Below, in pieces: positions 36,351 through 44,056 of a stretch of DNA of 64,000 nucleotides. Every line of letters begins with the position of its first letter. Position 1 is the first letter of the stretch. Made by a program: the position numbers and the translations under genes. This DNA comes from Chitinophaga dinghuensis. Its GTDB lineage: Bacteria; Bacteroidota; Bacteroidia; Chitinophagales; Chitinophagaceae. Location: positions 992,001 through 1,056,000 of the forward strand of contig NZ_QLMA01000001.1 of the NCBI RefSeq assembly GCF_003259435.1, read 5' to 3'. The notes beneath the pieces are model-generated. The model worked only from the letters and a program-made list of their open reading frames with translations, was not told the DNA's origin and did not search any database.

Positions 36351-37127
36351 TTATCTGCGCCAATGCACCAAATCATACGGATAGTAAGGACTATCTTTAA
36401 AAGACGAATCGTCCAATTGCATTATTTTAGTAATGGCGCCCGCTTCCCAGCACCAGTAGCCAGTATAAGCATGGTCTTTTGTATGATTGTTATACCAGGG
36501 ATCATTGCTGTGTAGGTCGTACCACTTTTCCAGATACTGTTTCATTGCAACAGTAGCCTCTTCTTTATTCATTCTGGTGATTTCCAGTAAGGATTGGTAA
36601 AGAGAAGGCCAGATCACTGCATCAGGAGTAGGACCCGTTGCTTTTCTGGCATTGATGATAAACCAAAGAATACCATCCGGCCGCCACTCTGCATAGTCCG
36701 AACCTTTATCGGATTGTTCAACATACTGCACAATGCCATTATATTTATCATCAGGGATCTGCAACAAGTAACCGATGGAAACCATATCCAACATATCTGC
36801 ATAAGCGGAATCCGGCTCCCAGCCTTTGGCATACCAATCGGAGGCAGTAATAAACAAATCGTAACAACTTTCCATAGGCTGTCCCATGGAGTAAGCCACT
36901 GAAAACTTCATCAGGTAGTCAAGTGCCAGCGACCAATCATGGTAAGGCTCCGCTCTGCCTTGCAGCAACAACGTTTCCCGTGTTTTCTTATCCATTGCAA
37001 TTCGTTCGTCTTTCTGTTTGAGGGCTACCTCAAAATATTTGGCATTTTTGAGTGGAGCTCTCTGATTAGGAGAACGATCTTCTTCCTTTACATTTGATCC
37101 GCCGAACAATTTGTTTAAAAACCCCAT
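36351..37127 (-). CDS. PoNi-type (DUF1910/DUF1911) immunity protein
   Basis: The 258-residue protein has no signal peptide. An N-terminal helical part (YFEVALKQKDERIAMDKKTR, then YHDWSLALDYLMKFSVAYSM and SCYDLFITASDWYAKG) matches DUF1910, and the C-terminal part ends TGYWCWEAGAITKIMQLDDS and DSPYYPYDLVHWRR, the hallmark of DUF1911. In known systems such proteins bind and block PoNe DNase toxins in the cytoplasm. It lies 25 bases behind the PAAR-PoNe gene on the same strand, the expected toxin-then-immunity order. It is the last gene of the T6SS transcript on this strand. Confidence 0.85.
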   Translation of the reverse strand: MGFLNKLFGGSNVKEEDRSPNQRAPLKNAKYFEVALKQKDERIAMDKKTRETLLLQGRAEPYHDWSLALDYLMKFSVAYSMGQPMESCYDLFITASDWYAKGWEPDSAYADMLDMVSIGYLLQIPDDKYNGIVQYVEQSDKGSDYAEWRPDGILWFIINARKATGPTPDAVIWPSLYQSLLEITRMNKEEATVAMKQYLEKWYDLHSNDPWYNNHTKDHAYTGYWCWEAGAITKIMQLDDSSFKDSPYYPYDLVHWRR

Positions 37128-37152
37128 TATATAAATATTTTGAAAAAATAAA

Positions 37153-38535
37153 TCAGAACCATCCTGCTATTGTCTTACCCAGTCCACTGCCAAGAAGGCC
37201 GCCTATGGCTCCTCCTACCAATCCGCCAACCACGGTTCCTACACCGGGACAAATAGCAGTACCAATTATTGCCCCCAATTCGGCTCCTGCCCAACCACCG
37301 GCGAGCGCGCCTGCTGCGCCGCCAACAGCCTTTTGGGTTTCTTTACCAAAGTGTCCTTCTTCCTGGTAAGTATTGTAAACATTAATACCTTCCAACACAA
37401 CGCCTACTACTATGAGCCCTCTGCCAGCTACTTTTCCGGCAGCACTCAATACTTTGGATCGGGATACTGCCTGTGAAACCTTGAAGAGTCCTTCATTTGC
37501 ACCCGTAGCTAATTTACTATTTCTTACGGCCTGAGAGAAATTTGAATTTGCCAATGCCTTAATAGGACGTGAATTACGGACAGACGAGCGTACGCCATTG
37601 ATAAGCGTGCCTGCCCGACTCGGTTTAATCTCCAATGTCTCTTTCTGGCCACGGGTTTGTTTGTAACCCCTATCATCCATCGTTTCAGAATGCATCCTGC
37701 CATCTGGCGCTACCTTGATCATTTCGCGATTGAGCGTACCCATATCATTGGCTTGGGCCATGGCTGCTCTGTCGGCCGGATTAATCCCGCCATTATCTAT
37801 ATGTGCCTTTGTCCAGCGTCTGCTGGTTTCGCGACCATATGTTTTAGTATTCTCTAAAGTGGCGCCATTATACTTGGCATCTGTTAATTTGTAAGTACCA
37901 TTTTTTTCATAAGCCCCATCTATTCCGGGAGCAGTATTTTTATCAATATTGATCACCGGATGCTCAGATCGTACATCTCTCCAGCCTTCCTGGCGATGAT
38001 ACACGTTATCTTTCATCTCTCCGTAGTTCCCGCCTCTCCTGTAATCCTTATCGCTGTTCGGTCTTACCAGACTTAGTTTACCATTTTCCACATCATAAAT
38101 GGTGCCTCGTTGTACATAATCCAATGTGCCATCGTAACTACCAAAGGTCCAGGAGCCAGCGCCAAGACCAGTTACGCCATCGGCTATTGGGCCTAAGGCG
38201 CCGCCGCCACCGGATGGCGCATTAAAATCGACTTTTACTTTTCCCCCTTGCTTACACAACAGGCACGCGTCTTCAAATACAAGCTTATACCCATTCACTT
38301 TCACCCCCTGGTTACATTTATCCCAGTATATGGGTTGCGGTTGGCAACTGCCTCCAGATGCGGAACACCGACCCATCGGCATAATATTCTCCCCGGGGAT
38401 CATATCCATTTCACTCGCTAGGTTTTCGCCATAGATTTTGGTATTGTTGTGATGCGTCACCTTCAGACGGGTAGGAGCGCTCCCTTTATCGCAGGTGAGC
38501 CAGCTATTATCAGGTATGTATTTTTTTGTTCCCAT
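37153..38535 (-). CDS. T6SS effector: PAAR-like (DUF4280) spike with PoNe-type DNase domain and glycine-zipper tail
   Basis: The 460-residue protein begins with a DUF4280 PAAR-like domain (residues 1-105) that has the family's cysteine pattern: LTCDKGS, GRCSASGGSCQPQPIYWDKC, ACLLCKQGGKV. A short glycine linker follows. Residues about 165-300 carry a PD-(D/E)xK nuclease of the PoNe type: GGNYGEMKDNVY, GIDGAYE (Asp206), LTDAKYNGATLENTKTYGRE (Asp219, Lys221) and SRRWTKAHI. Residues about 364-456 are a hydrophobic glycine-zipper segment (GGAAGALAGGWAGAELGAII and on). The PAAR part should sit on the VgrG tip and the nuclease should degrade DNA in the target cell. The toxic domain lies in the middle, not at the C-terminus. 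Confidence 0.85.
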   Translation of the reverse strand: MGTKKYIPDNSWLTCDKGSAPTRLKVTHHNNTKIYGENLASEMDMIPGENIMPMGRCSASGGSCQPQPIYWDKCNQGVKVNGYKLVFEDACLLCKQGGKVKVDFNAPSGGGGALGPIADGVTGLGAGSWTFGSYDGTLDYVQRGTIYDVENGKLSLVRPNSDKDYRRGGNYGEMKDNVYHRQEGWRDVRSEHPVINIDKNTAPGIDGAYEKNGTYKLTDAKYNGATLENTKTYGRETSRRWTKAHIDNGGINPADRAAMAQANDMGTLNREMIKVAPDGRMHSETMDDRGYKQTRGQKETLEIKPSRAGTLINGVRSSVRNSRPIKALANSNFSQAVRNSKLATGANEGLFKVSQAVSRSKVLSAAGKVAGRGLIVVGVVLEGINVYNTYQEEGHFGKETQKAVGGAAGALAGGWAGAELGAIIGTAICPGVGTVVGGLVGGAIGGLLGSGLGKTIAGWF

Positions 38536-38547
38536 ATTGCCGGATAT

Positions 38548-39438
38548 TTACGCGGTAGGTGCCGCAGCAACATTGAAATTCTTTTTTAGTTCATCAGCTC
38601 TGGCTGTATCAATTCGTTCCAGCACATGTGCAGAAGCAACGGAATACCAATCAGCCACTTTTGTTTCCAAATACAGTTCGCCAGCCAGTAACCAATGCTG
38701 TTTGTCGTATTGTAATTGTTCTTCCATCGACACATCCAATTGGGCGCTGACATTAAACATTCCGGTAAGATCCTTTAGCATACGGGCAAACATCTTCCTG
38801 TCGAACTTACTTTCATCCAGTTTGCCCTTTGTCTCCAACTGGCAACTATACTCGCCAATACCGTATTCTTCTGTCCAGGTAGCCTCAACGGATAGTGGCA
38901 GATCTACCTGTCCGAAAAAACCATGGAGCAATAAATGCTGCTGATGTGATCCTGGTTGTCCATCGAAATTGTCCTGAAAGAAAAAACGCCAGCCACTGTA
39001 TCCCTGTAACGATTGCAGGAAGCGTGGTTTGTCTTTCAACAAAGCATCGGTTGCTGCAATGAGTTCTTCCAGTCCTTCTTTCATATGTTTATATTTCCTG
39101 CGGAGATGCGTGACATACGAGGTTTCCCATTTCTCACGAATCTCGAAGAGGTTGCGGATGTCTTTCAGTTGCCCTGCTTCATCCAGTACTATTTTCAATG
39201 GCGATTGCAGGATTTCCATATCCATGGCCCATTCATGGATGACAGCAGTACCTTCTAATTGTTGAGCAAGAAGCTGGTACTCGTAGATCGTGTCTCCCTT
39301 ATCTTCTCCTATCATCTTCATCCGCACTACTTTCTGTTGTACGAATTCCATCAACCGGCCGCCAACAATGGTTCTGTTGGCAGAGGTCAGATGATATAAA
39401 GCTTCATCGCCTGGTTTGGGTCTGTGTATATTTAGCAT
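38548..39438 (-). CDS. Unrecognised T6SS-linked protein, possible effector-loading adaptor
   Basis: This 296-residue soluble protein has no signal peptide and matches no family I know. It begins MLNIHRPKPGDEALYHLTSA, is helical in the middle (YVTHLRRKYKHMKEGLEELI) and has a beta-rich segment (FFGQVDLPLSVEATWTEEYG, IGEYSCQLETKGKL). Its gene overlaps the end of VgrG by 7 bases and is 12 bases before the PAAR-PoNe gene. That position, between spike and spike-borne toxin, is where T6SS adaptors (DUF4123, DUF2169, DUF1795 types in Proteobacteria) are encoded. The adaptor role is inferred from context only. Confidence 0.7.
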   Translation of the reverse strand: MLNIHRPKPGDEALYHLTSANRTIVGGRLMEFVQQKVVRMKMIGEDKGDTIYEYQLLAQQLEGTAVIHEWAMDMEILQSPLKIVLDEAGQLKDIRNLFEIREKWETSYVTHLRRKYKHMKEGLEELIAATDALLKDKPRFLQSLQGYSGWRFFFQDNFDGQPGSHQQHLLLHGFFGQVDLPLSVEATWTEEYGIGEYSCQLETKGKLDESKFDRKMFARMLKDLTGMFNVSAQLDVSMEEQLQYDKQHWLLAGELYLETKVADWYSVASAHVLERIDTARADELKKNFNVAAAPTA

Positions 39439-41252
39439 TGATTGATCTCGATTTCGCTGGCAACAAATTCTCCTTTGGCGCCGCCATGGGCATGGAATTT
39501 CTCGCTTGCGGTGAGTGTAATCTCTTTAGAATCCAATTTATATACGCCGGCGGCAGAGCTGATATTCACATCTTTTGCAGTAGAAGTTAAGCTGATATCT
39601 TCTGTATCTGCTGTGCCGCTGATGCTCTTCTTTGCGCTGATGGTAACGGTGCCATCGCCGCCGCCTTGCTCGCCAGGTTGCGCATTGATCGTAACGCTGT
39701 TGCTGGCATTCAGCACGAAATCGGTTGTATTAATGACCATTTTCTGCGGAGCATTCAAAGTAACAGTCCCATCTCCATGCATGATCAACACGTTGCCGCT
39801 CGGGTCTTTCACGGTAACACTACCTTTATTGTCATCCAGGGTTACAGTAGAACCGCTGCGGGTAGTCAGACTCTTTACGCCATTTGCAGCACCGCCACCG
39901 CCGCCGGTTTTACCGTGGAACACGCTGCCCAGTACTAATGGTCGGGCAGTATTTCCTTCTTCAAAAGCTACCAGTACCTGATCGCCTTTTTCCGGAACAA
40001 AGGTGAAGCCTCTGTTCTTACTAACTTTATCAGAGCTACCGGCATCCGGTGTTACTACGCGCAACCATTCAGAAGCATCGTTGCAACTGCAATCCCATTT
40101 AAACTTCACTTTCACCCGACCTTGTCCTTTAGGGTCAGCATTATCTTCTACAATGGCAAGTTGCATATCTGCAAAAGGCTTGTCATAATCGCGAACAGGA
40201 ATTTTTTCTGCATCGGCAGTAATTCCTTCGAAAGTATGATAGTAGTGTCCTACGCCATCGAGATGGTGATAAATAGCGGTGACGAGGAAACGACCGAGTT
40301 GTTGCACGTTGAAGTTCAGTACCTCTTTCACACTCATGCCTACATCCACTATTTTGCCAATGGCCACCTGCGGATTGTCGCCAGTAGCGGTAATTTGCAG
40401 CAGGTCGGCTATATTGGCTTTATCTTCATTGTCTACGAAGGTGTCCATATCTTTTTTTGTGTCGATACGCACGTTCGTAGGCTGAGAATATACTTTGCTA
40501 TACAGTTCATTGGACGCATTCACGGCATGTGCAAGGTCTGGCTGGCCGGAGGCTGCGGCTTTGGCTTCTGCTTTGAAAAGTTCGTCTTCTGCCGGTTTGT
40601 AAGCGAACTTGCGGCTTTTCAGCGGGGCTACCTGCATAGCATATTGCAGACTATTCACATCGCGGCCGTATACCAGTTTCACTTCTTCCAGTTTATCCGG
40701 CTTGCCGAAATGAAGTTTAGACCCGTCATAGAAGAACCATTCATGGTATTCTGCAGAAAGGCGGTTGATAAAATCATAATCGCTTTCACGATATTGGATC
40801 ATATAGTCAATCGGTTCTTTCCTGGCAGGATTCAGGGTGAGATTCAGTTCATTGGAGGGAGCGTCTTCGGTCGCTTTGCGTATGATACCGCTCAGGTCTT
40901 TATTGAGATAGGAGCCGAGATCAGGGCCGCGGTCTATCAAAATGCTTGGACTATAACCGCTGATGATGAGGGTTCCATGGTAGCCATGGCTTTGCGACAA
41001 CTCTACGCGTGTTACTTTTCCCACGAAGAGTTGTTCTTTTCCCAGTTCACTACCAAATTGTACGGTAATGCTTTTACCCATGAATCCACGGGATTTTTCC
41101 AGGGATATCATGCCCGGGGCGCCTTGCTCATCATGGTTGAAGCGCAGCTCAAAATAATGATGCGCATTGAAGCGCTGTTCCAGGGTAAACGTCGAAAAAT
41201 GCAGGATCGGCGTCCCTTCAATGTTGATAGTTACTTGCAGTTTCCCTTCCAT
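39432..41252 (-). CDS. tssI: VgrG (TssI), T6SS spike protein
   Basis: The 606-residue protein has the VgrG layout: a gp27-like N-terminal part (FNAHHYFELRFNHDEQGAPG, YMIQYRESDYDFINRLSAEY, HEWFFYDGSKLHFGKPDKLE), a gp5-OB-fold part (DPKGQGRVKVKFKWDCSCND, WLRVVTPDAGSSDK, RGFTFVPEKGDQVLVAFEEG, RPLVLGSVFHGKTGGG) and a C-terminal beta-helix (SGSTVTLDDNKGSVTVKDPS, HGDGTVTLNAPQKMVIN). It trimerises into the tip of the tube and carries the PAAR-type effector whose gene lies downstream. The extension is short and has no extra catalytic domain. Confidence 0.95.
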   Translation of the reverse strand: MEGKLQVTINIEGTPILHFSTFTLEQRFNAHHYFELRFNHDEQGAPGMISLEKSRGFMGKSITVQFGSELGKEQLFVGKVTRVELSQSHGYHGTLIISGYSPSILIDRGPDLGSYLNKDLSGIIRKATEDAPSNELNLTLNPARKEPIDYMIQYRESDYDFINRLSAEYHEWFFYDGSKLHFGKPDKLEEVKLVYGRDVNSLQYAMQVAPLKSRKFAYKPAEDELFKAEAKAAASGQPDLAHAVNASNELYSKVYSQPTNVRIDTKKDMDTFVDNEDKANIADLLQITATGDNPQVAIGKIVDVGMSVKEVLNFNVQQLGRFLVTAIYHHLDGVGHYYHTFEGITADAEKIPVRDYDKPFADMQLAIVEDNADPKGQGRVKVKFKWDCSCNDASEWLRVVTPDAGSSDKVSKNRGFTFVPEKGDQVLVAFEEGNTARPLVLGSVFHGKTGGGGGAANGVKSLTTRSGSTVTLDDNKGSVTVKDPSGNVLIMHGDGTVTLNAPQKMVINTTDFVLNASNSVTINAQPGEQGGGDGTVTISAKKSISGTADTEDISLTSTAKDVNISSAAGVYKLDSKEITLTASEKFHAHGGAKGEFVASEIEINQC

Positions 41253-41279
41253 AGGTTAACCTGTTTACAATGTTGAATG

Positions 41280-41891
41280 TCAGCCTTTGACAGGCCATTT
41301 TGCATAATATGCCACCACTCTGTATTCCCCGCCAATACGGGCGAATACGAAAGCAAAGAAGTTTTCCGAGCTACCATTCTTCTCCGGGTATTGTTCATAT
41401 ACCTCATAGAGCTTTGCGCCTTTGTCCGTTCCCTGCCGTAGTGTATTGTAGTAGTCCTCATCCATCTTATCATCTATCTCTTGCAGGTTCTCTTCGCCTG
41501 CTTTGGGTATCAGTCGCATAACGGCTGGATGAAAGATGTTGGAGTAGTATTCGCTGAATTCAGTGTTATGCACTATCCCAGCTGATTTATCTATTTCCAT
41601 CGATTTCAGATCCTCATTTGTCCATTGTTTAGCTGTTTGCAACGGGAAATGAATGATCTTGCGGATGGCTGCTGAATCATTGTTTTTTACCGCCTGCTGG
41701 AATACGGCAAAGGCTACACGAAATTTCGCCTCATCTGTTTTAGCAGTCGGTGTACTATCGCTGTGGGCTTGTACGCTTTTTGGCTGCAGAGAGTCGGGTT
41801 GTTGACCTTTATCTCCGGACTGTCGGTTGCCGCAGGCGGCGAATGTCAATACAGCACAATATCCCAGTACAGCGAATAAAATTCTTCTCAT
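41280..41891 (-). CDS. Lipoprotein, proposed immunity to the lysozyme effector
   Basis: The 203-residue protein has a lipoprotein signal (LGYCAVLTFAACGNRQ). The mature part (KFRVAFAVFQQAVKNNDSAA, IRKIIHFPLQT, then ENFFAFVFARIGGEYRVVAY) has the helix-then-sheet pattern of NTF2-like folds. Its gene starts one base after the stop of the lysozyme gene, so the two are almost certainly translated together. Immunity proteins against peptidoglycan-cutting effectors act in the periplasm and are commonly exported or lipid-anchored, so this is the natural candidate. A structural TssQ role (TssQ is a lipoprotein in T6SSiii) cannot be excluded. Confidence 0.7.
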   Translation of the reverse strand: MRRILFAVLGYCAVLTFAACGNRQSGDKGQQPDSLQPKSVQAHSDSTPTAKTDEAKFRVAFAVFQQAVKNNDSAAIRKIIHFPLQTAKQWTNEDLKSMEIDKSAGIVHNTEFSEYYSNIFHPAVMRLIPKAGEENLQEIDDKMDEDYYNTLRQGTDKGAKLYEVYEQYPEKNGSSENFFAFVFARIGGEYRVVAYYAKWPVKG

Positions 41892-41892
41892 A

Positions 41893-42813
41893 TCAAAATC
41901 TTGGTATATAGATCAATCCCCTGTCTTCCATTCGTTTCAGTATCACGGCTGATCCGCATTGGGCAGAAACGGCCTCGCTATCGAACTTACCATCTGCTAC
42001 ATATTTTCCTTTCGTATATTGATTGGAGTAGCTCCAGAGATAAGGGGAGTTCATACTATGAAATTTAAAGTAGCCGAAGCCGTTATATGCCTCCAGTTTA
42101 CGTAAGATGAAAGGTAGTTTCCAGTTGGTTACTTTATCGAAGCCCATTAATTTCAGGGCATCGATGGCGCTTTCTTCAAACGTGAAGGGGGGAGGGTGAT
42201 TCACTTTGGGGCGTCCGGCGGGTACCTGTCGGGTAAGAGCAGTAAGCGGATCGCCGTTATGTAAATGTTTATTAAAACTGAAGCCACATTCCAGGTAGTG
42301 CACGCAAGCGATGAAATACCAGGGAATCCGGCCATTGGAAATGAAATTCAGGTCACTGTTTAACTCACTTATAAAACCCAGCCCGAATGGATTGGATTTC
42401 GGAGAGAATCCCAAAGAAAAATCCGGCAGCATTCCTGCGCCTTGCTGAAAGGAGTATTCCGGTACGCTGGCCGCGGGATTGTACAGCTGCTGTAAACTGC
42501 CGGGAAATGCATTGAACTGCGGACGACTTTTAAACAACGACGAAGTGCTGAAAGTGCCTTCCAACGCGCCGCCTGCCTGTACCATCGTAGAGATATCATC
42601 ATATCTTTTGCGGTTGGCAATTACTTTATCGTCGATAATTTTGTCTACCTCTGCTATCTTTTCCTTTGTAATAGTACAGGTGTCAAAAAGGTGCTGATAC
42701 TCCACGTCGGATGGCGTGGCGGGTACAGACTTGGCCTTAGCCTTCGTCTTCGCTTTGATTTTACCCTTTTGCTTTGGCTGTACAGTAGGCGATATGTGTT
42801 TCTTTTTTTTCAT
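41893..42813 (-). CDS. Phage-type lysozyme, proposed T6SS peptidoglycan-degrading effector
   Basis: The 306-residue protein has no signal peptide and begins with a very basic tail (KQKGKIKAKTKAKAKS). Residues about 38-75 (EYQHLFDTCTITKEKIAEVD, NRKRYDDIS) and 160-305 match a phage-associated lysozyme family: IPWYFIACVHYLECGFSFNK (Glu175 the likely catalytic acid), HLHNGDPLTALTRQVPAGRP, PPFTFEESAIDALKLMGFD, RKLEAYNGFGYFKFHSMNSP, GKYVADGKFD and CGSAVILKRM. About 80 residues are inserted between the two parts. It lies downstream of the two tube (TssD) genes and before a lipoprotein gene. Lack of an export signal fits delivery by the T6SS. Confidence 0.8.
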   Translation of the reverse strand: MKKKKHISPTVQPKQKGKIKAKTKAKAKSVPATPSDVEYQHLFDTCTITKEKIAEVDKIIDDKVIANRKRYDDISTMVQAGGALEGTFSTSSLFKSRPQFNAFPGSLQQLYNPAASVPEYSFQQGAGMLPDFSLGFSPKSNPFGLGFISELNSDLNFISNGRIPWYFIACVHYLECGFSFNKHLHNGDPLTALTRQVPAGRPKVNHPPPFTFEESAIDALKLMGFDKVTNWKLPFILRKLEAYNGFGYFKFHSMNSPYLWSYSNQYTKGKYVADGKFDSEAVSAQCGSAVILKRMEDRGLIYIPRF

Positions 42814-42838
42814 GTTGGCGTTAACAGGAATGACAGGG

Positions 42839-42858
42839 GTACTGCCCGAAGGCAGTAC
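42839..42858 (-). other. UUCG-tetraloop hairpin between tssD and the lysozyme gene
   Basis: Read on the minus strand, GTACTGCC and GGCAGTAC form a perfect 8-bp stem closed by a TTCG loop, the exceptionally stable C(UUCG)G tetraloop in RNA. It lies 39 bases after the stop of the second tssD gene and is not followed by a T-run. It may stop exonucleases or lower read-through into the downstream effector genes. Confidence 0.7.
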
Positions 42859-42897
42859 ACACTGTGTGAAATGAATGATGTTCTGTTAAGGAACGCA

Positions 42898-43296
42898 TTA
42901 ACTTCTGCCTGGCCAATCGTTTACATGTTCTGCATTACCCAGTTTGAGGGTGCGTGCAGAAATCACGAAACTCAGCGTCATGGGACGGTTACCCACTACG
43001 TTGATGCCTTCATTGTATTGGATGATGTAGCTGTCAGTGAAAGTGAGCTCTTTCATTTTGGCATCTTCATCTGATTTTTTGATGATGATTTTGCCACTGA
43101 AAGGTTTATATTGATTATTCACCATAGACTCAATCACAGAAGTATCTTCCGTTGATTCTACTTCTACGTGAATAGTACCGCCGTATACGCCGGAAGAAGG
43201 ACGACCTTTTGCGTCAACGTCGCGGTTTAATGAAAAACTGCATTGCAGTACATCGTAAGTTTTTGAGCCTAATTGAATTTTTGCGTTAAATGCCAT
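42898..43296 (-). CDS. tssD: TssD (Hcp), T6SS tube protein, second copy
   Basis: The 132-residue protein starts MAFNAKIQLGSKTYDVLQCS; 14 extra codons upstream were rejected because the neighbouring paralogue starts at the same residue. It reads FSLNRDVDAKGRPSSGVYGG, TIHVEVESTEDTSVIESMVN and ITARTLKLGN-type ending, the bacteroidal TssD pattern. It forms hexameric rings that stack into the secreted tube. It is similar along its whole length to the copy upstream. Confidence 0.93.
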   Translation of the reverse strand: MAFNAKIQLGSKTYDVLQCSFSLNRDVDAKGRPSSGVYGGTIHVEVESTEDTSVIESMVNNQYKPFSGKIIIKKSDEDAKMKELTFTDSYIIQYNEGINVVGNRPMTLSFVISARTLKLGNAEHVNDWPGRS

Positions 43297-43404
43297 TGTA
43301 TTCCGTTTTAAAGTTATTCGAAGGTTGTTTGTACGCATGTATACGCCATGCAGACAAGCTGCAATGGAAGTTCATCATACATGAAGATCAGAGGAGGAGT
43401 GGGG

Positions 43405-43809
43405 TTACGCTTTATCCCTGCCTGGCCAGTCATTTACGTGCTCGGCATTACCGAGTTTCAACTTGCGGGCGGAAATAGTAAAGCGAAGTTTCATTGGATC
43501 TGATCCAATAACGCTGATACCTTCGGAATACTTAATGATGTAAGCATCTTCAAAAGATACTTCTTTCATTTTGGCATCTTCCTCGGATTTTTTGATGAGG
43601 ACTTTACCAGCAATAGGTTTAAACTGGTTGTTTACCATTGCTTCAACAATAGAGGTGTCTTCAGTGGATTCGATTTCCACATCGATAGTACCACCATAAA
43701 CGCCGGACGCCGGGCGGCCCTTGGCGTCAACATCCCTGTTCAGGGAGTAATTGCAGCTGAGTACATCGTACTCCTTGCCTGCCATGTTTAATTTTGCATT
43801 GAATGCCAT
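43405..43809 (-). CDS. tssD: TssD (Hcp), T6SS tube protein, first copy
   Basis: The 134-residue protein (MAFNAKLNMAGKEYDVLSCN) aligns with the downstream copy without gaps over nearly its whole length, with most changes conservative (for example IDVEIESTEDTSIVEAMVN against IHVEVESTEDTSVIESMVN). It ends NAEHVNDWPGRDKA. Tandem copies like this arise by duplication and often let different tube proteins carry different cargo in their lumen. It starts the tube/effector part of the minus-strand cluster, with a 247-base gap upstream that probably holds its own promoter. Confidence 0.93.
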   Translation of the reverse strand: MAFNAKLNMAGKEYDVLSCNYSLNRDVDAKGRPASGVYGGTIDVEIESTEDTSIVEAMVNNQFKPIAGKVLIKKSEEDAKMKEVSFEDAYIIKYSEGISVIGSDPMKLRFTISARKLKLGNAEHVNDWPGRDKA

Positions 43810-44056
43810 AATGATTAAAATTTATAGGTAACAAATAAAAAAACAATGGTCTGCCTCGCACTAAAATGTGCCAGGTTCGGGTCGAACAAAACTTCCTATG
43901 GTTACTAATTAAACTGGTTCTTCTGATAGAAATGGTTCATCTTCGGTACAAACAACGCTCGCCTGATGTTTCAGTTCTATTCGTAAAAATAAATAATTTT
44001 CTATCGATTATAGCTTTCGTACAGGCATTTCATGCAGTGTTAACATAAATAAATCA

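Noticed and set aside
40122..41276. A 384-codon open frame on the plus strand opposite vgrG
   Set aside because: It lies entirely antisense to a clear VgrG and its translation has no domain-like content; it is a shadow of the VgrG codon pattern.
43860..43900. GGTTCGGGTCGAAC-like stretch resembling a tRNA T-arm
   Set aside because: No acceptor, D or anticodon arms could be placed around it.
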